Of a stretch of 64,000 bases of DNA, positions 40,505-49,791 are shown in pieces. The stretch is taken from assembly GCF_009725755.1 (NCBI RefSeq), contig NZ_WNIJ01000001.1:868001-932000 (forward strand), in the 5' to 3' direction. A program made the position numbers and the translations under genes. The notes below the pieces were generated by a model. It saw nothing but the letters and a program-made list of their open reading frames with translations, made no database searches and was not told the DNA's origin. Source of the stretch: Bombella sp. ESL0385. GTDB taxonomy: Bacteria; Pseudomonadota; Alphaproteobacteria; Acetobacterales; Acetobacteraceae. Positions within the stretch are counted from its first letter, which is position 1. Each line of letters opens with the position of its first letter.

Positions 40505-41911
40505 ATGTCTGACCTTTTTGATCTTATTGTGGTCGGCGGCGGTCCGGGTGGCTATGTGGCGGCTTTGCGGGCTAGTCAGCTTGGGATGAATGTCGCTTTG
40601 GTGGAAAGTACCCATATGGGGGGCGTCTGCCTTAATTGGGGGTGCATCCCTACCAAAGCTCTGTTGCGCTCTGCGGAGGTTTACCACAGCCTAGGGCACT
40701 TGAAGAAATATGGGCTTTCGGCCAGTAATCCTTCCTTCGACCTAGAGGCGATTGTAAAACGCTCTCGCTCAGTAGCGGAGGGAATGGGCAAAGGTGTGGC
40801 TCATCTCTTAAAGAAGGCGAAAGTTAAAACCTTTGATGGCCACGCTAAATTAGCAGGCCGTGAGGGTGAGGCGCATAAAGTCTCTATTACAAAAAATGGT
40901 AAAGAGACTGGCCAGATTCGTGCCCCGCATGTCATTTTGGCAACTGGTGCGCGGGGGCGGCAGCTACCGGGGTTGGAGACAGACGGCAAGCTCATTTGGG
41001 GCGCGCGTGAGGCGATGACGCCGGATAGTCTGCCAAAGCGTCTCTTGGTTATTGGCTCTGGGGCGATTGGGATTGAGTTTGCGTCCTTCTATCGGGATTT
41101 GGGCTGTGAGGTCACGATTGCCGAGGTCGCAGAGCGTATCCTCATGACCGAAGATGCCGAGATTAGCGCACAAGCGCATAAAGCGTTTGAGAAGCGGGGT
41201 ATGACCATCCATACAGGGGCAAAAGTTGGCCCGCTGAAGAAGGGTGCTAATGAGGTCTCCACCACTATTGAGACAGCGAAAGGCAAGCTGGACCTTACGG
41301 TGGACCGTGTAATCTGCGCGGTCGGTATCGTGGGGAATGTGGAGGAGCTTGGCCTTGAAGGCACCAAGGTGAAGGTTGATCGCTCCCATATTCAAACAGA
41401 TGAGTTCTGCCGCACGGCAGAGCCGGGCATTTATGCCATTGGTGATGTGGCGGCTCCACCGTGGCTTGCTCATAAAGCAAGCCATGAAGGGGTGATTTGC
41501 GTGGAGAAAATCAGCGGTCGCTCCCCAGAGCCGCTCCATATTCGCAACATCCCCGGCTGTATTTATGCACGCCCGCAGGTGGCTTCTGTGGGGCTTAGTG
41601 AGGAGAAGGCGAAAGCCGAAGGTTATAAGGTCCGCGTGGGGCGGTTCCCCTTCTTAGCGAATGGGAAAGCCGTTGCTATGGGTGAGCCTGACGGCATGAC
41701 CAAAACGGTTTTTGATGCTGAAACGGGCGAATTGCTAGGGGCCCATATGATTGGGGCTGAGGTCACAGAGATGATTCAAGGCTATGTCATCGCCCGGACG
41801 GGTGAGTTGACTGATGCCGAGTTGATGGAGACGGTGTTCCCCCATCCAACCATCTCTGAGACAATGCATGAGGCTGTCCTCGCCGCTTATGAGGGTGCGC
41901 TGCATATTTAG
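40505..41911 (+). CDS. lpd: Dihydrolipoyl dehydrogenase (E3)
   Basis: FAD enzyme that reoxidises dihydrolipoyl groups with NAD+. It has 468 residues. The FAD loop [18 protein letters not shown], the redox-active disulfide Cys42/Cys47 ([15 protein letters not shown]), the NAD loop [37 protein letters not shown] and the C-terminal [11 protein letters not shown] with the catalytic His-Glu are all visible. It has no N-terminal lipoyl domain. The start is ATG 40505, 2 bp after pdhC; a GTG at 40499 overlapping the pdhC stop is an alternative. Confidence 0.97.
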   Translation: MSDLFDLIVVGGGPGGYVAALRASQLGMNVALVESTHMGGVCLNWGCIPTKALLRSAEVYHSLGHLKKYGLSASNPSFDLEAIVKRSRSVAEGMGKGVAHLLKKAKVKTFDGHAKLAGREGEAHKVSITKNGKETGQIRAPHVILATGARGRQLPGLETDGKLIWGAREAMTPDSLPKRLLVIGSGAIGIEFASFYRDLGCEVTIAEVAERILMTEDAEISAQAHKAFEKRGMTIHTGAKVGPLKKGANEVSTTIETAKGKLDLTVDRVICAVGIVGNVEELGLEGTKVKVDRSHIQTDEFCRTAEPGIYAIGDVAAPPWLAHKASHEGVICVEKISGRSPEPLHIRNIPGCIYARPQVASVGLSEEKAKAEGYKVRVGRFPFLANGKAVAMGEPDGMTKTVFDAETGELLGAHMIGAEVTEMIQGYVIARTGELTDAELMETVFPHPTISETMHEAVLAAYEGALHI

Positions 41912-41913
41912 GA

Positions 41914-42891
41914 ATGGCTCAGCGCATCGTCATTAATCATCAAAAAGACCGGATGGCCGCTTTGCGTCATCCAGAGAAGGCGCACCGGCCCGATAACCCT
42001 ATCCAGAAGAAACCTTCATGGATTCGGGTGCGGGCTCCGGGGAGCAATCCGGTCTATGATGAGACGCATGGCCTCATGCGAAAACATGGCCTGACGACAG
42101 TATGTGAGGAGGCTGCATGCCCCAATATTGGGGAATGTTGGTCCCAACGCCATGCGACTATGATGATTATGGGGGAGATTTGCACGCGCGCTTGTGCGTT
42201 TTGCAATGTCACGACAGGTCTCCCGCATAAATTGGACCCAGACGAGCCGGCTCATGTCGCGGAAGCCGTGGCGAAGTTGGCGCTCAAGCATGTCGTTATT
42301 ACATCGGTGGATCGTGATGATTTGCCCGATGGGGGAGCGCAACATTTTGCGGATGTCATCCAAGCGATTCGTGTTCTTGCGCCAGAAACAACGATCGAGA
42401 TTTTAACGCCGGATTTTCTGCGTAAGCCGGGTGCGTTAGAGGTTGTTGTTGCTGCACGGCCGGATGTGTTTAACCATAATATCGAGACCGTTCCGCGTTT
42501 ATATCCGGGGATTCGACCGGGGGCGCGTTATTATCAATCTATTCGCTTATTGGATGATGCTAAGCGGCTTGATCCATCTCTTTTTACGAAATCCGGCATG
42601 ATGTTGGGTTTGGGGGAGGAGAAGATGGAAGTCGCACAAGTGATGGATGATTTTCGTATTGCGGATGTCGATTTCCTAACATTAGGGCAATATTTGCAAC
42701 CTACGGTTAAACATGCCGCGGTTAAAGATTTTATCACGCCAGAGCAATTCGCTGACTATGGGGCCATGGCGCGGGCGAAGGGGTTTTTGCAGGTTAGTGC
42801 ATCCCCCCTCACGCGCTCCTCTTATCATGCGGATCGTGATTTTGCAGAGCTACGCGAAGCCCGTGCGCGCCGTTTAAAAGGGGAGAGCTAA
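41914..42891 (+). CDS. lipA: Lipoyl synthase
   Basis: Radical SAM enzyme that inserts two sulfurs into protein-bound octanoyl groups, producing the lipoyl cofactor used by the neighbouring E2 and E1-beta. It has 325 residues. The radical SAM motif is Cys90, Cys94, Cys97 (CTRACAFCN) and the auxiliary cluster Cys64, Cys69, Cys75 ([12 protein letters not shown]). RSSYHAD near the C-terminus supplies the conserved serine ligand. The start is ATG 41914, 2 bp after lpd. The ratA-like gene overlaps by one base. Confidence 0.97.
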   Translation: MAQRIVINHQKDRMAALRHPEKAHRPDNPIQKKPSWIRVRAPGSNPVYDETHGLMRKHGLTTVCEEAACPNIGECWSQRHATMMIMGEICTRACAFCNVTTGLPHKLDPDEPAHVAEAVAKLALKHVVITSVDRDDLPDGGAQHFADVIQAIRVLAPETTIEILTPDFLRKPGALEVVVAARPDVFNHNIETVPRLYPGIRPGARYYQSIRLLDDAKRLDPSLFTKSGMMLGLGEEKMEVAQVMDDFRIADVDFLTLGQYLQPTVKHAAVKDFITPEQFADYGAMARAKGFLQVSASPLTRSSYHADRDFAELREARARRLKGES

Positions 42892-43355
42892 TGCCAACAC
42901 ATGCCGAGCAAAGGTTAATTCCTTACTCTAGCGAGCAGCTCTTTGACCTTGTGGCGGATATAGAGAGATATCCTGAGTTCCTCCCTTGGTGTGTGCGGGC
43001 TGCTGTGCGCTCTCGGTCGGAGAAGGAATTATTAGCTGATTTGACCATTGGCTTTGGCCCTTTCCGGGAGACTTATACAAGCCGTGTTCAGCTAGACCGC
43101 CCTCATCAGATTACAGTAGGGTATGAACGCGGGCCTTTTAAGCATCTCAAAAATATATGGCGTTTCACCCCTGAGGGAGAGCATTGCCGTGTTGATTTCT
43201 TTGTCGATTTTGAGTTCCGCTCCCTTTTGCTGCGCAATGCGATAGGAATGGTTTTTAATGAAGGCGTGCGCCTTATGGTGAAGGCCTTTATCACACGCGC
43301 TAGTAAGGTTTATGGCCCACCGCACACTATAGTATCGGGGGCTCATCTCTCATAA
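42891..43355 (+). CDS. RatA/Coq10-family START-domain protein
   Basis: A 154-residue protein with a lipid-binding START-like fold. The motif YSSEQLFDLVADIERYPEFLPWC is the family hallmark, followed by ELLADLTIGFGPFRETYTSRV and a C-terminal helix. Related proteins are Coq10 (ubiquinone handling for respiration) and E. coli RatA (reported to affect ribosome association). In alphaproteobacteria this gene commonly follows lipA, which favours the Coq10-like role (inference). The start is ATG 42891, overlapping the lipA stop (TAATG). Confidence 0.88.
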   Translation: MPTHAEQRLIPYSSEQLFDLVADIERYPEFLPWCVRAAVRSRSEKELLADLTIGFGPFRETYTSRVQLDRPHQITVGYERGPFKHLKNIWRFTPEGEHCRVDFFVDFEFRSLLLRNAIGMVFNEGVRLMVKAFITRASKVYGPPHTIVSGAHLS

Positions 43356-43481
43356 GGCTTCGCTTATAGGATAAATAATTTTATGTAATAATTCTTTTAG
43401 ATAAGAATGATTGTCCTAAAGGCTTATCCATTCTAGGATAGCTCCCGTCATCACAAGAAAAGGATGATTGAGGAGGATTTT

Positions 43482-43799
43482 ATGAAGAAACTATCTCTTT
43501 CCGCTATTGCTCTGCTCGGCCTGACGGCTGCTGCTGCTCCGGCTTTCGCTGCTGATGAGGCTGCTGCTCCGGCACCGGCTCACCATGCTCATCACGCTGG
43601 TCACCATCATCATGGCAAGAAATGCGGCATGAAGCATGGCCAGAAGAAGGATGAGGGCAAGGCTCCGCAAGCCACTGATGACCTGAACAGCACATCTCTG
43701 GATAAGGCACGGCCTGCTGCTCCTGCTGCTTCCGCACCAGAGGCTGCTCCGGCTCCTGCTGCTAACACAGGCGTTTCGGATGCGAACTCCAAGCACTAA
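43482..43799 (+). CDS. Small exported His/Ala-rich protein, unknown function
   Basis: Not recognised. It has 105 residues with a clear Sec signal peptide, MKKLSLSAIALLGLTAAAAPAFA, cleaved before ADE. The mature part has a His-dense patch (HHAHHAGHHHH, about residues 34-44) next to KKCGMKHG, followed by an acidic and then Ala/Pro-rich tail. The His cluster with nearby Cys and Met suggests periplasmic metal binding (inference). The start is ATG 43482 with a strong TGAGGAGG site; an upstream in-frame ATG would add six residues. A terminator follows, so it forms a single-gene unit. Confidence 0.75.
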   Translation: MKKLSLSAIALLGLTAAAAPAFAADEAAAPAPAHHAHHAGHHHHGKKCGMKHGQKKDEGKAPQATDDLNSTSLDKARPAAPAASAPEAAPAPAANTGVSDANSKH

Positions 43800-43832
43800 T
43801 AATGAGTGTTAAGCACACATTATAGTGGAAGA

Positions 43833-43859
43833 AGCGGCCCAATCGGGCCGCTTTTTTTA
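43833..43859 (+). terminator. Rho-independent terminator after the His-rich gene
   Basis: AGCGGCCC (43833-43840) pairs with GGGCCGCT (43845-43852) around a 4-nt loop and runs into seven T residues. It ends the His-rich gene and lies just before the convergent lytic transglycosylase stop. Confidence 0.9.
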
Positions 43860-43865
43860 TGGGTG

Positions 43866-45767
43866 TTATTGTGGGGCTAAAGCATAAAGAGACATATCGG
43901 CTTCAATATGTTCGATATACAGGCGCGTTTCTTTATAAGGGAGTAACAACACCCAACGGAGCAATATATCTTCATCACCAACGCTTGGGGTTATAGGGCT
44001 TTCCATCTCGTCTTGCCAGCGTTTGGCTCGTGTTGGGCCAGCATTATAGGCGGCTAATGTGTAAGGCAGTACATTATTAAAACGTGACAGCATATCTTCT
44101 AGGTAAAGACTGCCGATTGTGAGGTTAGTCTCCGGGTCTTGGAGGTCATGTGCCGAGGTTAGTTTATAAGAGAGATGATGTTGTCGGATAATCTGCTGGG
44201 CCGTGGGGAGGAGAAGTTGGGTTAGGCCAATGGCGTGACGCGGGCTTATGGCAGCTTCATCCATGCTGCTTTCTTGCCGGACCAAGGCCGGGAGTAAGCC
44301 ATTAGGCAAAGCCGGGGAGGATGCGAGAGGGAGTGAGGGATAGCCACCGGGGTAAAAGGCTACCCCAAGCCGCGCAAGTTGCCGTGTCGCGAGGATGGCG
44401 ATTTTTGGTAGTGGGAGGGATAAAGCAAGGCGGGCAATGGCGAGTTGTGCTGCTTTATCATCGGCTTCATGGACTTGAAGATACGCTAAAATCAGCATAG
44501 CGTTAAAAGCATCGCCTTCATGCCATAAGTCTATGCTTGCTTGTAGCAAATCCTCACGTGCGGGATTATGTCCCGCTGGGGTAGGAGGGAGCGTGCGGAG
44601 CTGCCTTTGTAAGGCTTCATAAAAATCCGCATTGCGGAGTGAGCTGGATAAAAAAGGCGCGTGCGTTATATGGGCTAAAGCAAGTTGGCCGTAAAAGGTG
44701 GTGGGATAATTGCTCGCCTTTTTATAAGTCTCTAATGCCGTATGTGGATGCAGGCTCTCCTCTGTACGGGCAAGCCAATAAAGCCCTTCAGCATGTTTAT
44801 TAAGGTTATTTTCTTCGGCCAGAGCTTTAAAATAAGGATGCGCTTGGGGTGGATTATGTAAAAAGGTAAAGGCGATATAGCCCATAAGGGAGCGTGTTTC
44901 TGGTGTTTGTTGATGAGGCGGTATGGCTTGCATAATGGTAAAGCCAGTAGAGGCAGCCTCTACGCGCCCTGTACGCAGCAAGGCCCGAACGAAATTAGCC
45001 CGTTCAGTTTGCCAATCTGCTGGGCTTGGGGGAAGGAGAGGGCTGCTTGCTGTGCCGGGCTTCTTCGTAAGCCAAAGTGATGTGGCTTCATCAAGCCGAT
45101 CATGAAGGCGTAAATATTTCAGGCGATAATAAAGAAGGGAAGGGTCAGAGCTGGCAGCATTGGCTTGATAAAGCGCATCAGCATCGGAAGTGGAAAAACG
45201 GTTTGTCAGACGGGCATAAAAGAGGGCGTGCCATAGCTCCGGGGTACGTTCTATTTGCTGTTTGGCGGTATTTATAGGCCCCGTATGCTCTAAGAGTTCG
45301 TAACGGGCGATTTCATCTTCAGGGGTAAGATATGGAGTAAATTGTCGCAGGAATAACGCCATTTGCTCCCCATCCATGGGCTGCTCCCGCCATAAACGCC
45401 GCGCCTGTTGGGCAAGGTTAGGGAGAAAAGGCGCGCAGGTAGCGAGGAGGTCCGCACGTTGAATAGGGCGCGAAGGGCAAAGAGTTTGTCGTACCGTTGG
45501 GTCTGGCTCTGCAAGAAGGGCGCGTTCATAACGGCTTTCGATTCGTTTTTGCAGGGGCCAATCTGGTTTTTGTGCTAGAAAAGCCGCATATCGTGTGGGA
45601 GGGTAGTTGGTACCGTCTGAGGCGATTAGAGCGCGCCATTCTTCAAAACGGGAGGGGGTTTGCCCCCATGCTGTTGTAACAATGCTGCCGAGATAAAGTA
45701 GGGTTAGCCCTCTTAAAAAAGGACCTGATTTACGAGAAAAGAGGAAGCGGAACATCGCGAATGCCAT
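43866..45767 (-). CDS. Soluble lytic murein transglycosylase (Slt family)
   Basis: Periplasmic enzyme cutting peptidoglycan between MurNAc and GlcNAc, 633 residues. A hydrophobic N-terminal segment (about residues 14-35) ending near AWG looks like a signal peptide. A long alpha-helical, TPR-like superhelix follows, and the C-terminal SLT domain has the catalytic Glu near residue 499 (LVRQESSMDEAAISPRHAIGLTQLL) and the AAYNAGP motif. The start is ATG 45767 or ATG 45755; neither has a strong ribosome-binding site. It overlaps the end of the TerC-like gene upstream, suggesting co-transcription. Confidence 0.92.
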   Translation of the reverse strand: MAFAMFRFLFSRKSGPFLRGLTLLYLGSIVTTAWGQTPSRFEEWRALIASDGTNYPPTRYAAFLAQKPDWPLQKRIESRYERALLAEPDPTVRQTLCPSRPIQRADLLATCAPFLPNLAQQARRLWREQPMDGEQMALFLRQFTPYLTPEDEIARYELLEHTGPINTAKQQIERTPELWHALFYARLTNRFSTSDADALYQANAASSDPSLLYYRLKYLRLHDRLDEATSLWLTKKPGTASSPLLPPSPADWQTERANFVRALLRTGRVEAASTGFTIMQAIPPHQQTPETRSLMGYIAFTFLHNPPQAHPYFKALAEENNLNKHAEGLYWLARTEESLHPHTALETYKKASNYPTTFYGQLALAHITHAPFLSSSLRNADFYEALQRQLRTLPPTPAGHNPAREDLLQASIDLWHEGDAFNAMLILAYLQVHEADDKAAQLAIARLALSLPLPKIAILATRQLARLGVAFYPGGYPSLPLASSPALPNGLLPALVRQESSMDEAAISPRHAIGLTQLLLPTAQQIIRQHHLSYKLTSAHDLQDPETNLTIGSLYLEDMLSRFNNVLPYTLAAYNAGPTRAKRWQDEMESPITPSVGDEDILLRWVLLLPYKETRLYIEHIEADMSLYALAPQ

Positions 45768-46383
45768 GAATCAAAAGATGGATGCTTAGAACAAGCATGA
45801 TGACTAAGCCTACCCATTCTAACCGGCGCAAACGGAGCAACTGCGCGGGAGCCATCATAACGCCAATCGTGATTGCTAGAATAGATATTACAAGGCCGCT
45901 GATGAGAATGATGTGGTGATGAATGGAAACGCAAGCAACGGCTAAGATATTATCCAATCCCAAAGCGAGGTCAGCCATAATGATTTTGGGAATCGCCTCT
46001 ATTAAGTTGGCTGAGTGAGAGCTTTCGGTTTCTGGATCAGGCGAGGTAAGGGTACGGAATAAGATCCAACTGGTCCATAAAAGGAGAATAGCGGCGATAA
46101 TCTTCGTATAAGAGAAGACGAGCATATCGCTTAGGATGAGTGTTAGGCCAATTCGTAGAAATGCCGCCAAAGCGGAGCCGAAGATAAGAGCTGTACGGCG
46201 GTATGAGCGGAGGTGTTTTTGGGCTAAATCGGGGTGCGTTTGGCGTGCTATATCCAGCCGAGGCGGCCTGATATGCTCGACAATATTTTGCAGAATCACC
46301 ACATTATAGCCACTCAATGCTAGATTCAGAATAATGGTGAGGCACACCATCATGATGAAATAGAGAGGAGACACCATGGTCAT
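45730..46383 (-). CDS. YjbE/TerC-family membrane protein with altered acidic motif
   Basis: Integral membrane protein of 217 residues, about six to seven helices in two inverted halves. The second half has the expected ADLALGLDNILAVA with Asp138 and Asp144. The first half reads NLALSGYNVVIL, with Tyr26 where family members typically have Asp (SGDN). TerC/YjbE proteins are linked to Mn2+ export or metal loading of secreted enzymes; loss of one acidic residue could alter that. The start is ATG 46383 (or 46377). It overlaps the lytic transglycosylase gene downstream by 38 bp. Confidence 0.8.
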   Translation of the reverse strand: MTMVSPLYFIMMVCLTIILNLALSGYNVVILQNIVEHIRPPRLDIARQTHPDLAQKHLRSYRRTALIFGSALAAFLRIGLTLILSDMLVFSYTKIIAAILLLWTSWILFRTLTSPDPETESSHSANLIEAIPKIIMADLALGLDNILAVACVSIHHHIILISGLVISILAITIGVMMAPAQLLRLRRLEWVGLVIMLVLSIHLLIHGIRDVPLPLFS

Positions 46384-46607
46384 ATGTTCACTTGAGCTCT
46401 AGGGTAGGCTGTTAATCTTCTATCTATAAACAAAAAATCTTTTTAATGTGAGAGTGGATGAGCGGTTAAGCCGTGCTGTGTGTGTTTTTCTGCCATGGTT
46501 TTTGTGAATTAAGGACTCATTGTTAGATAGCGGGTTTTCGGCTCTGGGCAAAAGGGGCAGTTTTAGGCTAATCAGGGGATAATTGCCCTTCTAGCAGGAG
46601 TTATAAC
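46384..46607 (+). promoter_or_regulatory. Leader and promoter region of purB
   Basis: 224 bp between the divergent TerC-like gene and purB. It is AT-rich near 46420-46450, where either promoter could lie. GGGCAA (46546-46551) can pair with TTGCCC (46583-46588) just ahead of the purB ribosome-binding site AGCAGGAG. No known riboswitch pattern was recognised. Confidence 0.3.
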
Positions 46608-47939
46608 ATGGTCCCCCGCTATTCGCGCCCACAGATGACAGCCATTTGGTCCCCTATAAACCGGTATCGCATCTGGTTTGAGATTGAGGCCTTGGCGTGT
46701 GAGGCTTTGGCGCGCCGGGGGGAGATTCCGGCAGAGGCAGCTAAAGTTATTCGCACAAAAGGCGATGCCGCGATGGCCGCTTTTAGTGAGGCTGATGTAG
46801 CGCGGATTGATGAGATTGAGGCAGAAACACGCCATGATGTGATTGCCTTCCTCACATGGTTGGCGGAGAAGGTTGGGCCGGAGAGCCGTTTTGTCCATAT
46901 GGGGATGACATCTTCGGATGTGTTGGACACATGTTTGGCGGTGCAACTAACACAAGCAGCGGATATTTTGTTGGAGGATATGGATATTCTCCTTGCCGCC
47001 CTGAAGAAGCGCGCTTTTGAGCATAAACACACCGTTACGATTGGTCGTAGCCACGGTATCCATGCCGAGCCGATGAGCTTTGGGCAAAAATTGGCGGGCC
47101 ATTATGCTGAGTTCGCCCGTAATCGTCGCCGTCTCGAAGTTGCGCGGGAGGAGATTGCCGTATGTGCTATCTCTGGTGCGGTAGGCACATATGCGCATAT
47201 CGACCCAGAGGTGGAAGAATATGTCGCCTCTCATCTGGGGCTAAAGGCTGAGTTTGTATCCACACAGGTGATTCCACGGGACCGCCACGCCGCTTTTTTC
47301 TGCGCTTTGGGTGTGATTGCTAGCGGGATTGAGCGGCTTGCTACAGAGGTACGTCATCTTCAACGCTCCGAAGTGCGAGAAGCGGAGGAGTTCTTCCATG
47401 CTGGGCAGAAAGGCAGCTCCGCCATGCCGCATAAGCGTAACCCTGTTTTGTCCGAGAATCTCACGGGCCTAGCACGGTTGGTGCGCTCTTATGTCACCCC
47501 AGCACTGGAGGATGTGGCTCTGTGGCATGAGCGCGACATTAGCCATTCTTCTGTAGAGCGGAATATCTGCCCCGATGGGACGATTGTGTTGGATTTCGCC
47601 CTTGCGCGCCTTTCTGGCATGATAGAAAAATTGGTCGTCTATCCAGAACAAATGCTGGCTAATGTTGAGAGTTTGGGCGGGGTTGTTCATTCTGGTGAAG
47701 TCCTGTTGGTACTGGCGCGTGCTGGTATCTCGCGTGAGGATGCGTATCGGATTGTTCAACGTGCTGCTATGGCGACTTGGACAAAATTAGGCACATCGGA
47801 GGGCCGTACCTTCCGTGAAAACCTAGAGGCAGACCCAGAAGTTGCAAAACATGTTGAGCCTGCTGTGTTGGATGATGCGCTAGACCCGGCGCGCCATTTG
47901 CGTGCGGTGGACCATATTTTTAAGCGCGTATTTGGTTAA
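46608..47939 (+). CDS. purB: Adenylosuccinate lyase
   Basis: Splits SAICAR to AICAR and adenylosuccinate to AMP in purine synthesis. It has 443 residues. The family signature GSSAMPHKRNP is present, along with MGMTSSDVLDTCLAVQL, TIGRSHGIHAEPMSFGQK with a catalytic His, and RDISHSSVER. The start is ATG 46608 with AGCAGGAG upstream. purC lies 114 bp further on, across a 7-bp hairpin at 47958-47974 that lacks a T-run, so the genes may be co-transcribed or only loosely linked. Confidence 0.97.
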   Translation: MVPRYSRPQMTAIWSPINRYRIWFEIEALACEALARRGEIPAEAAKVIRTKGDAAMAAFSEADVARIDEIEAETRHDVIAFLTWLAEKVGPESRFVHMGMTSSDVLDTCLAVQLTQAADILLEDMDILLAALKKRAFEHKHTVTIGRSHGIHAEPMSFGQKLAGHYAEFARNRRRLEVAREEIAVCAISGAVGTYAHIDPEVEEYVASHLGLKAEFVSTQVIPRDRHAAFFCALGVIASGIERLATEVRHLQRSEVREAEEFFHAGQKGSSAMPHKRNPVLSENLTGLARLVRSYVTPALEDVALWHERDISHSSVERNICPDGTIVLDFALARLSGMIEKLVVYPEQMLANVESLGGVVHSGEVLLVLARAGISREDAYRIVQRAAMATWTKLGTSEGRTFRENLEADPEVAKHVEPAVLDDALDPARHLRAVDHIFKRVFG

Positions 47940-47957
47940 AGGGACTTTATGAGGCAG

Positions 47958-47974
47958 AGCCACAATTTGTGGCT
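47958..47974 (+). other. Short hairpin between purB and purC
   Basis: AGCCACA and TGTGGCT form a perfect 7-bp stem with a 3-nt loop, 18 bp past the purB stop. No T-run follows. It could stabilise a 3' end, or be a weak attenuator. Confidence 0.4.
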
Positions 47975-48053
47975 TAGGCTCGTATAAGGGTATCTCTTGT
48001 GATATAGGGGCCGAAAAGGCTTTGATAGGCCCACTAGTTAAGGATGAAATGGC

Positions 48054-48818
48054 ATGGCTCGCCGGCGTCAGATTTATGAAGGAAAAGCCAAGATTATCTT
48101 TGAAGGGCCTGAGCCGGGAACGGTGGTTCAGTATTTCAAAGATGATGCAACGGCAGGTAATGGGGCAAAGAGTGGCGTCATTACCGGTAAAGGCGTCCTG
48201 AATAATCGCATTAGCGAATATTTGATGCTGCGTCTTGGTGAGATGGGTATTCCTACGCATTTCATCCGTAGCTTAAATATGCGGGAGCAGCTTGTGCGGG
48301 AGGTTGAGATTATCCCGTTGGAAGTTGTGGTACGTAATGTAGTGGCTGGTTCGCTTTCCAAGCGGTTTGGCTTGCCGGAGGGGGAGCGTCTGCCTCGCAC
48401 TTTGGTGGAATATTATTATAAGAATGATGCGCTGAATGACCCTCTCATCTCGGAGGAGCATATTGTTACCTTTGGGTGGGCTCATCCGCAGGAGCTGGAG
48501 GAGATTCAAAGTTTAGCGTTGCGGGTGAATGATTTTCTCTGCGGATTGTTTACCGGGGTTGGCATTACGCTGGTAGATTTTAAGTTGGAGTTTGGGCGTC
48601 TTTGGCAAGATGACGAGATGCGCATTGTACTGGCTGATGAGATTTCGCCAGATAATTGTCGTCTTTGGGATAGCCAAACACAGGAAAAAATGGATAAAGA
48701 CCGTTTCCGCCGGGATATGGGCGGTGTTGGTGAAGCTTATCAAGAGGTGGCACGCCGCCTTGGCATCTTGCCAGAAAATGGGCAAGTCGAGACTGTATCT
48801 ACGGAGGGTATGCGGTGA
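48054..48818 (+). CDS. purC: Phosphoribosylaminoimidazole-succinocarboxamide synthase
   Basis: Joins aspartate to CAIR, giving SAICAR, the PurB substrate. It has 254 residues. The N-terminal [20 protein letters not shown], the signature [19 protein letters not shown]-type segment ([16 protein letters not shown]) and [10 protein letters not shown] are canonical. [13 protein letters not shown] is the Mg/ATP motif. The start is ATG 48054 with AAGGA upstream. Its stop overlaps the purS GTG by 4 bp. Confidence 0.97.
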   Translation: MARRRQIYEGKAKIIFEGPEPGTVVQYFKDDATAGNGAKSGVITGKGVLNNRISEYLMLRLGEMGIPTHFIRSLNMREQLVREVEIIPLEVVVRNVVAGSLSKRFGLPEGERLPRTLVEYYYKNDALNDPLISEEHIVTFGWAHPQELEEIQSLALRVNDFLCGLFTGVGITLVDFKLEFGRLWQDDEMRIVLADEISPDNCRLWDSQTQEKMDKDRFRRDMGGVGEAYQEVARRLGILPENGQVETVSTEGMR

Positions 48819-49057
48819 AAGTCAGAGTTTTTGTATATCTGAAAAATGGCGTGTTAGACCCACAGGGTAAAGCGGTTGAGCATGCTCTGCATTCTCTCGG
48901 TTTTGAGGAAGCCTCCGATGTGCGCATTAGCCGTGTGGTTGATTTGCACGTTAAGGCTAATGATGCCGCTGCGGCAAAAGAGCAAGGCGAGAAAATGGCG
49001 CGTGTTTTGTTAGCTAATGAGGTTATTGAGGATTTTCGTGTGGAGGTAAGTGCGTGA
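48815..49057 (+). CDS. purS: FGAM synthase subunit PurS
   Basis: Small bridging subunit that joins PurQ and short-type PurL in phosphoribosylformylglycinamidine synthase. It has 80 residues, starting [20 protein letters not shown] and containing [11 protein letters not shown] and an [12 protein letters not shown] end, all typical. The start is GTG 48815, overlapping purC (GTGA). Its own stop overlaps the following gene in the same way. That next gene is not purQ but an exported Rap1a/Tai-like protein, which separates it from its partner. Confidence 0.95.
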   Translation: MKVRVFVYLKNGVLDPQGKAVEHALHSLGFEEASDVRISRVVDLHVKANDAAAAKEQGEKMARVLLANEVIEDFRVEVSA

Positions 49058-49791
49058 GAGCTATCCGTAACATAGGGTTTGCATTGGCCCTTGGCCTTGC
49101 CTCTTTGTGTGTGGGGCATGCCGCTCATGCTCAGCGTGTCTCTACCGTATCGGGGGAGGAGCTAGCGCGGAGCTGTGATAAGCAGTCTCGTTTTGCTGCG
49201 TGTAGTGCCTATCTTGCGGGCATTACGGATGGGGCTTCTTGGTCTCAAAGCTTTGGGCTTTTGCTTGGCTCTGCGCCGTCTCCTGCGTTTTGTATCCCGG
49301 CGCAAGTTAAGGGGGTGCAGATTCGGTCTCTCGTTGTAGGGTGGCTTGCTGGTCATAGCACAGCTCTGGGGCAGCCAGCAGGGCGGGGTGTTTTCCAAGC
49401 CTTGCATGATAACTATACATGCCCCTCTGGCGTAGCGAGTTTATATGCGGAGCGGCGGGCGCAAGCACAGCGTATTTCATCTCTGCCGGGTAAGGGGTTG
49501 GTGGCTCTGTGCAGTCATAATGCTGGCTTGCCAGCCTGTAATGGCTATCTCGCAGGGACAATGGATAGTGAGATTTGGTCACGCAATTTCTCCACTATTG
49601 AGGGAGCGCATAACCCGATGGCATTTTGTGTCCCTAAAGAGATGAGAATGTCTCAGCTGCGCGCCTTGATTGTCGGTTGGTATGCTGGTCATGAAGATGC
49701 GTTGAACGAGCCAGCAGGACGCGGTGTTTATCGGGCATTGCATGATAACTACCCTTGCTATGCGGGTACGCCGTCAGGGGATAACAGATGA
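49054..49791 (+). CDS. Exported tandem Rap1a/Tai-like double-domain protein inside pur operon
   Basis: A 245-residue protein with a Sec signal peptide (cleavage near AHA|Q, residues 24-27) and two copies of a domain of about 85 residues. Cysteines lie at 41, 50, 80, 123 and again at 153, 162, 192, 235; spacing is 9, 30, 43 in both. Repeated motifs are C-x-x-YLAG, FC(I/V)P, VGW-x-AGH and PAGRGV-x-x-ALHDNY-x-C. This resembles the Rap1a/Tai4 family, first described as periplasmic immunity proteins against type VI secretion amidases, though most members are uncharacterised. GTG 49054 overlaps purS by 4 bp and the stop overlaps purQ by 4 bp, so it is translated with FGAM synthase. No effector gene is nearby. 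Function in this setting is unknown. Confidence 0.85.
   Translation: MRAIRNIGFALALGLASLCVGHAAHAQRVSTVSGEELARSCDKQSRFAACSAYLAGITDGASWSQSFGLLLGSAPSPAFCIPAQVKGVQIRSLVVGWLAGHSTALGQPAGRGVFQALHDNYTCPSGVASLYAERRAQAQRISSLPGKGLVALCSHNAGLPACNGYLAGTMDSEIWSRNFSTIEGAHNPMAFCVPKEMRMSQLRALIVGWYAGHEDALNEPAGRGVYRALHDNYPCYAGTPSGDNR

Noticed and set aside
46540-46607. Purine riboswitch ahead of purB
   Set aside because: Only one weak GGGCAA/TTGCCC pairing; the conserved core and loop sequences of the purine riboswitch are not present.
49054-49791. Type VI secretion effector-immunity locus
   Set aside because: Only the Rap1a/Tai-like protein is present; no amidase effector, VgrG, Hcp or other T6SS gene is in the window, so a full module cannot be claimed.
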